From the NCBI RefSeq assembly GCF_001486585.1, contig NZ_LN909046.1, positions 1,302,001 to 1,366,000 of the forward strand: DNA of 64,000 nt, in the 5' to 3' direction. Source of the stretch: Paenibacillus senegalimassiliensis. GTDB lineage: Bacteria; Bacillota; Bacilli; Paenibacillales; Paenibacillaceae. The notes under the pieces were generated by a model. The model was not told the origin of the DNA and made no database searches. It saw nothing but the letters and a program-made list of their open reading frames with translations. This document shows, piece by piece, positions 61,444 through 64,000 of the stretch; the stretch's first letter is position 1; every line of letters starts with the position of its first letter. Both the position numbers and the translations under genes were made by a program.

Positions 61444-61698
61444 CTATGCGTTTTTCTTGGCCAGCTTGACCATCAAACGAGCAATGGTTTTCCGCTCTTC
61501 TTCGGTACCCACATCCCAAATTTCCTTGATGGCACGGTTGGATTCATTCTGTGGATCCACCTTGTGATCCAAGAAGCTGCCAATTTCGTAGGCCAAATTA
61601 GTGATGGTCTCATCGCTAAAGCCCACCTTCTCGGCATCCTCCACGCGCTCCCCAAGGAACTTCTTCCAGTTATCAAAATTTTTGAGTACTGTTGACAT
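61444..61698 (-). CDS. ymfJ: YmfJ-like protein (DUF3243)
   Basis: An 84-aa helical protein with the DUF3243 pattern (LKNFDNWKKFLGERVEDAEK, ...KEIWDVGTEEERKTIARLMVKL). The start at 61698 has GGAGG 7 bp upstream and gives the family length; the much longer open frame back to 61944 overlaps the ymfI gene and is not coding. Function unknown; conserved in the ymf block. Confidence 0.92.
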   Translation of the reverse strand: MSTVLKNFDNWKKFLGERVEDAEKVGFSDETITNLAYEIGSFLDHKVDPQNESNRAIKEIWDVGTEEERKTIARLMVKLAKKNA

Positions 61699-61786
61699 GA
61701 TAAATCCTCCTTTGGTTGACGATTTAAGATCAACAGTTGTAATATGCGAAAATGCCGGTGGTTTTATGCGATGAAGAATTACCTCT

Positions 61787-62554
61787 TTAAGTAAGCCAAC
61801 CGCCGTTGGGGCTGATGATCTGCCCCGTAATATACCCCGATTCCGGCAAGGCCAGGAAATAAGCGAGCGACGATATCTCTTCCGGCGAACCCAGGCGTCC
61901 GGCTGGAATTTCTTCCTCCAGTTGCCGCAGTTCCTCCGGGTCAAATCTTCCCATCATATCCGTTTTCACCGCACCTGGCGCTATAGCATTGACCGTCACG
62001 CCCGAAGGCGCCAGCTCCTTGGCTAACGCTTTGGTAAAGGCATTAACTCCACCCTTGGCCGCCGAATAGACCACCTCGCAAGACCCGCCGGAGATTCCCC
62101 AAATGGAGGAAACATTAATAATTCGCCCAAAACGTTGACCGATCATATATGGCATGAATAATTGCGTGCAGAGGAAGACGCTTTTCAGATTCACGTTCAT
62201 CATATCGTCCCATTCCTCTTCGGTTACGTCCGAGAGCATGCCATAATGGGATATCCCGGCATTATTCACCAGAATGTCAGGATATAATTCATAATGATCA
62301 AGTCGTTCCTTCATTCTGACGATTTCTTCCCTGCTTCTCAGATCCGCTGCCATAGTGTAGGCCTTGGCCCCAAGCTCCAAACATTTACGGGCGACCTCAT
62401 TGGCCGCCTCGTGAGAATTCATGTAATGAATGACCACATTCATGCCTACCGAAGCAAACCGCAGAGCCACCTCAGCTCCGATCCCCCGGCTTGCACCAGT
62501 AATCAATACGGTCATATCGCTGAACTTTTTTCCTCCCCCATGCAGCTGCTCCAT
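61787..62554 (-). CDS. ymfI: SDR-family 3-oxoacyl-ACP-reductase-like protein (YmfI)
   Basis: A 255-aa SDR with TGASRGIG, NNAG, and the catalytic Ser (NVSSIWG), YSAAK, and PGAVKTDM. Its sequence resembles FabG, but the ymf position identifies it as YmfI, whose substrate is unproven. ATG follows the ymfH stop directly (TAAATG), so it depends on ymfH translation. Confidence 0.92.
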   Translation of the reverse strand: MEQLHGGGKKFSDMTVLITGASRGIGAEVALRFASVGMNVVIHYMNSHEAANEVARKCLELGAKAYTMAADLRSREEIVRMKERLDHYELYPDILVNNAGISHYGMLSDVTEEEWDDMMNVNLKSVFLCTQLFMPYMIGQRFGRIINVSSIWGISGGSCEVVYSAAKGGVNAFTKALAKELAPSGVTVNAIAPGAVKTDMMGRFDPEELRQLEEEIPAGRLGSPEEISSLAYFLALPESGYITGQIISPNGGWLT

Positions 62555-63835
62555 TTAAGGACTCACCACGATGGACACCGCTAACTGCTCCCAATCCATG
62601 TGCTCGCGCAGCCGGGCATTCACCTCATCTAGCGTTAACGATTCATACAGTGGCAATATGGCGAACAAGTCCCCACCTCTGAACCGATAACGGGTAAATT
62701 CATGGGCAATGTTCTCCGGCGAGTTCAACATACGCAAGTAACCACCAATCTTCTTCTTGCGTGCCCGCTCGAAGTCCTCCTGCTTTAAGCCCGCGGATAA
62801 CAAGGCATCTGCCTCCTCACGAATGACAGCAAGCAGTTGGTCCGGGTCCTTTGTATCCCCACCAATGGCTGAGAACGCGTAGTTCGGATTGCTATTGTAT
62901 TCATGACCGAAGCTATCGGAGATCAGGTCCAGATCATACAGCTTCTGATACAGCTTCGTGCTGGCCCCAAACAACAAATCCAGTGCCAGTTTGGTCGTTA
63001 AATCGCGGCGCAGCAGTTCCTCACCACTTAATCCTAACTTGGTCTCCTTGAACCCGAACAAGCATTTAGGCTGCGAGACTGGTAAGCGCGATTCCCGACG
63101 TCTCTCCGAAACCTCGCCAGGTTCATCATCAAACAAACGATCGATGGCACCTTGCAGCTCATATTTCTTCTCCGCTTGATTGCGGCGAACCAGGTCGAAT
63201 ACATCCTCTGGCTGAACGCCCCCTACAACGAACAACAGCATGTTGCTAGGATGGTAAAAAGCGTTATAACACGTGTACAAGGTTTCCTTGGTAATCGTTG
63301 TAATCGATTCTACCGTCCCGGCGATATCAATGTGGACGGGATGCACTTTATACATCGCTTCAATTAATCCAAAGTAAACCCGCCAATCCGGATTATCACG
63401 GTACATGCCAATCTCTTGGCCAATAATCCCCTTCTCCTTCTCCACATTTTGATCCGTGAAGTAAGGATTCTGCACAAAATTAATCAACGTCTCCAAATTA
63501 GCTGGAATATTGTCTGTCGCAGAGAAGAGGTAGACCGTCTGATCGAAGCTCGTAAACGCATTGGCTGATGCCCCTTGGGAAGCAAAGGTAGCAAAAATAT
63601 CGCCTTCCGGCTCCTCAAACATTTTATGCTCCAGGAAATGAGCAATACCGTCCGGGACGGCAATGTCTTCTTCGCCTTCTACACGGAAATGGTTATCAAT
63701 TGATCCATATTTCGTGGAGAACGTTGCATATATTTTTTGGAATCCGGGTTTGGGCAGCACATAGACCTGCAACCCGTTATCCATCGTTTCATGATAAAGC
63801 GTCTCTTGCAACGCATCGTAACGAATGGTATCCAT
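62555..63835 (-). CDS. ymfH: M16-family zinc peptidase (YmfH)
   Basis: A 426-aa pitrilysin-type peptidase. The inverted zinc motif HFLEH (HxxEH) is near residue 66 and the third ligand Glu lies in GIIGQEIGMYRD, so it is catalytically intact. It should pair with YmfF (the next gene, upstream), as M16B proteases usually act as a catalytic plus non-catalytic pair. AGGAGG, inside the end of ymfF, precedes the ATG. Confidence 0.92.
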   Translation of the reverse strand: MDTIRYDALQETLYHETMDNGLQVYVLPKPGFQKIYATFSTKYGSIDNHFRVEGEEDIAVPDGIAHFLEHKMFEEPEGDIFATFASQGASANAFTSFDQTVYLFSATDNIPANLETLINFVQNPYFTDQNVEKEKGIIGQEIGMYRDNPDWRVYFGLIEAMYKVHPVHIDIAGTVESITTITKETLYTCYNAFYHPSNMLLFVVGGVQPEDVFDLVRRNQAEKKYELQGAIDRLFDDEPGEVSERRRESRLPVSQPKCLFGFKETKLGLSGEELLRRDLTTKLALDLLFGASTKLYQKLYDLDLISDSFGHEYNSNPNYAFSAIGGDTKDPDQLLAVIREEADALLSAGLKQEDFERARKKKIGGYLRMLNSPENIAHEFTRYRFRGGDLFAILPLYESLTLDEVNARLREHMDWEQLAVSIVVSP

Positions 63836-63839
63836 CCGG

Positions 63840-64000
63840 CTACTCCTCCTTCCGACCTGTCAAAAAGTATATCGTATCCAGTTGTACGGCTTCCGCCGCC
63901 TGCACGATATCCTGAACGGTCACCTGCTCGACTTGCTGCAGCAGTTGCTCAGCAGAACGCTCCTTGCCCGACAATACGCGGTTGAAGTCGTACGCAATCA
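63840..64000 (-). CDS. ymfF: M16-family peptidase-like protein YmfF (3' end only)
   Basis: The last 52 codons, AYDFNRVLSGKERSAEQLLQ ... ending DTIYFLTGRKEE, continue past the window edge. The sequence fits the C-terminal domain of an M16 protein, and the position before ymfH is that of ymfF. Stop TAG lies 2 bp before the ymfH start region. Confidence 0.8.
   Translation of the reverse strand, partial: IAYDFNRVLSGKERSAEQLLQQVEQVTVQDIVQAAEAVQLDTIYFLTGRKEE

Noticed and set aside
61699..61944. N-terminal extension of the DUF3243 gene
   Set aside because: Overlaps ymfI on the same strand in another frame; family length and a GGAGG site place the start at 61698.
1..64000. CRISPR array, tRNA/rRNA genes, prophage or restriction system
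   Set aside because: No regularly spaced repeats, no cloverleaf or rRNA signature, and no phage, toxin-antitoxin or restriction genes were seen on either strand.

Overview
The window comes from a spore-forming Bacillota chromosome, most likely Paenibacillus or a close relative. The reasons are: roughly balanced base composition; frequent GTG/TTG starts behind strong GGAGG ribosome sites; the block ymfF-ymfH-ymfI-ymfJ-ymfK-ymfM ... pgsA-cinA-recA-recX-rny-ymdB-spoVS in Bacillus-like order; a consensus SigH-type site before spoVS; a Bacillus-type LexA box before recA; and a YesM/YesN plus LplA/LplB/LplC-type sugar-uptake locus typical of xylan-using Paenibacillus. The assignment rests on gene content and order, not on a database search.

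Layout. (1) 0-2 kb: the 3' part of a heterodimeric-type ABC exporter gene. (2) 2-3.1 kb: a COG0523 (CobW-type) metal GTPase. (3) 3.2-23 kb, all on the minus strand: a glucuronoxylan-oligosaccharide locus. In transcription order it holds GH2, an SGNH esterase, GH115 alpha-glucuronidase, response regulator, histidine kinase, response regulator, lipoprotein binding protein, two permeases, and two GH43 enzymes. None of the glycosidases has a signal peptide, so oligosaccharides are probably imported and then dismantled in the cytoplasm. A MITE-like element and a separate 235-bp repeat interrupt it. (4) 23-28.7 kb: an MDR oxidoreductase and a fused pyruvate/2-oxoacid:ferredoxin oxidoreductase pair, divergent from an SDR gene. 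(5) 28.8-34 kb: pncB with a Nudix-wHTH regulator, a second copy of the repeat, a hotdog thioesterase, ricA (ymcA) and miaB. (6) 34-37 kb: a two-component system divergent from a membrane-anchored YceI protein. (7) 37.2-45.7 kb: an unusual catabolic cluster. A five-gene minus-strand operon (FAD oxidoreductase, ion-coupled transporter, HyuA/oxoprolinase-like protein, HExxH protein, RpiR regulator) faces nanE and a ROK kinase across a region holding a perfect A+T-rich palindrome. This is the best candidate for an undescribed pathway. (8) 45.8-50 kb: a DUF421 membrane protein, a PduL-type phosphotransacylase and a second 2-oxoacid:ferredoxin oxidoreductase (KorAB type). (9) 50-64 kb: a membrane-type dipeptidase and the conserved spoVS/ymdB/rny/recX/recA/cinA/pgsA/yajQ/ymfM-ymfF block.

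Points of particular interest. The MITE-like insertion at 14.5 kb has a 9-bp target duplication. Removing it restores an ancestral stop codon for GH115 and a tight operon junction with the regulator gene. Only a 34-codon C-terminal remnant of rimO survives before pgsA. ymdB most likely starts at an ATT codon. A pair of inverted 226-235-bp repeats brackets 13 kb of chromosome. The leader of rny can be drawn as an H-type pseudoknot.
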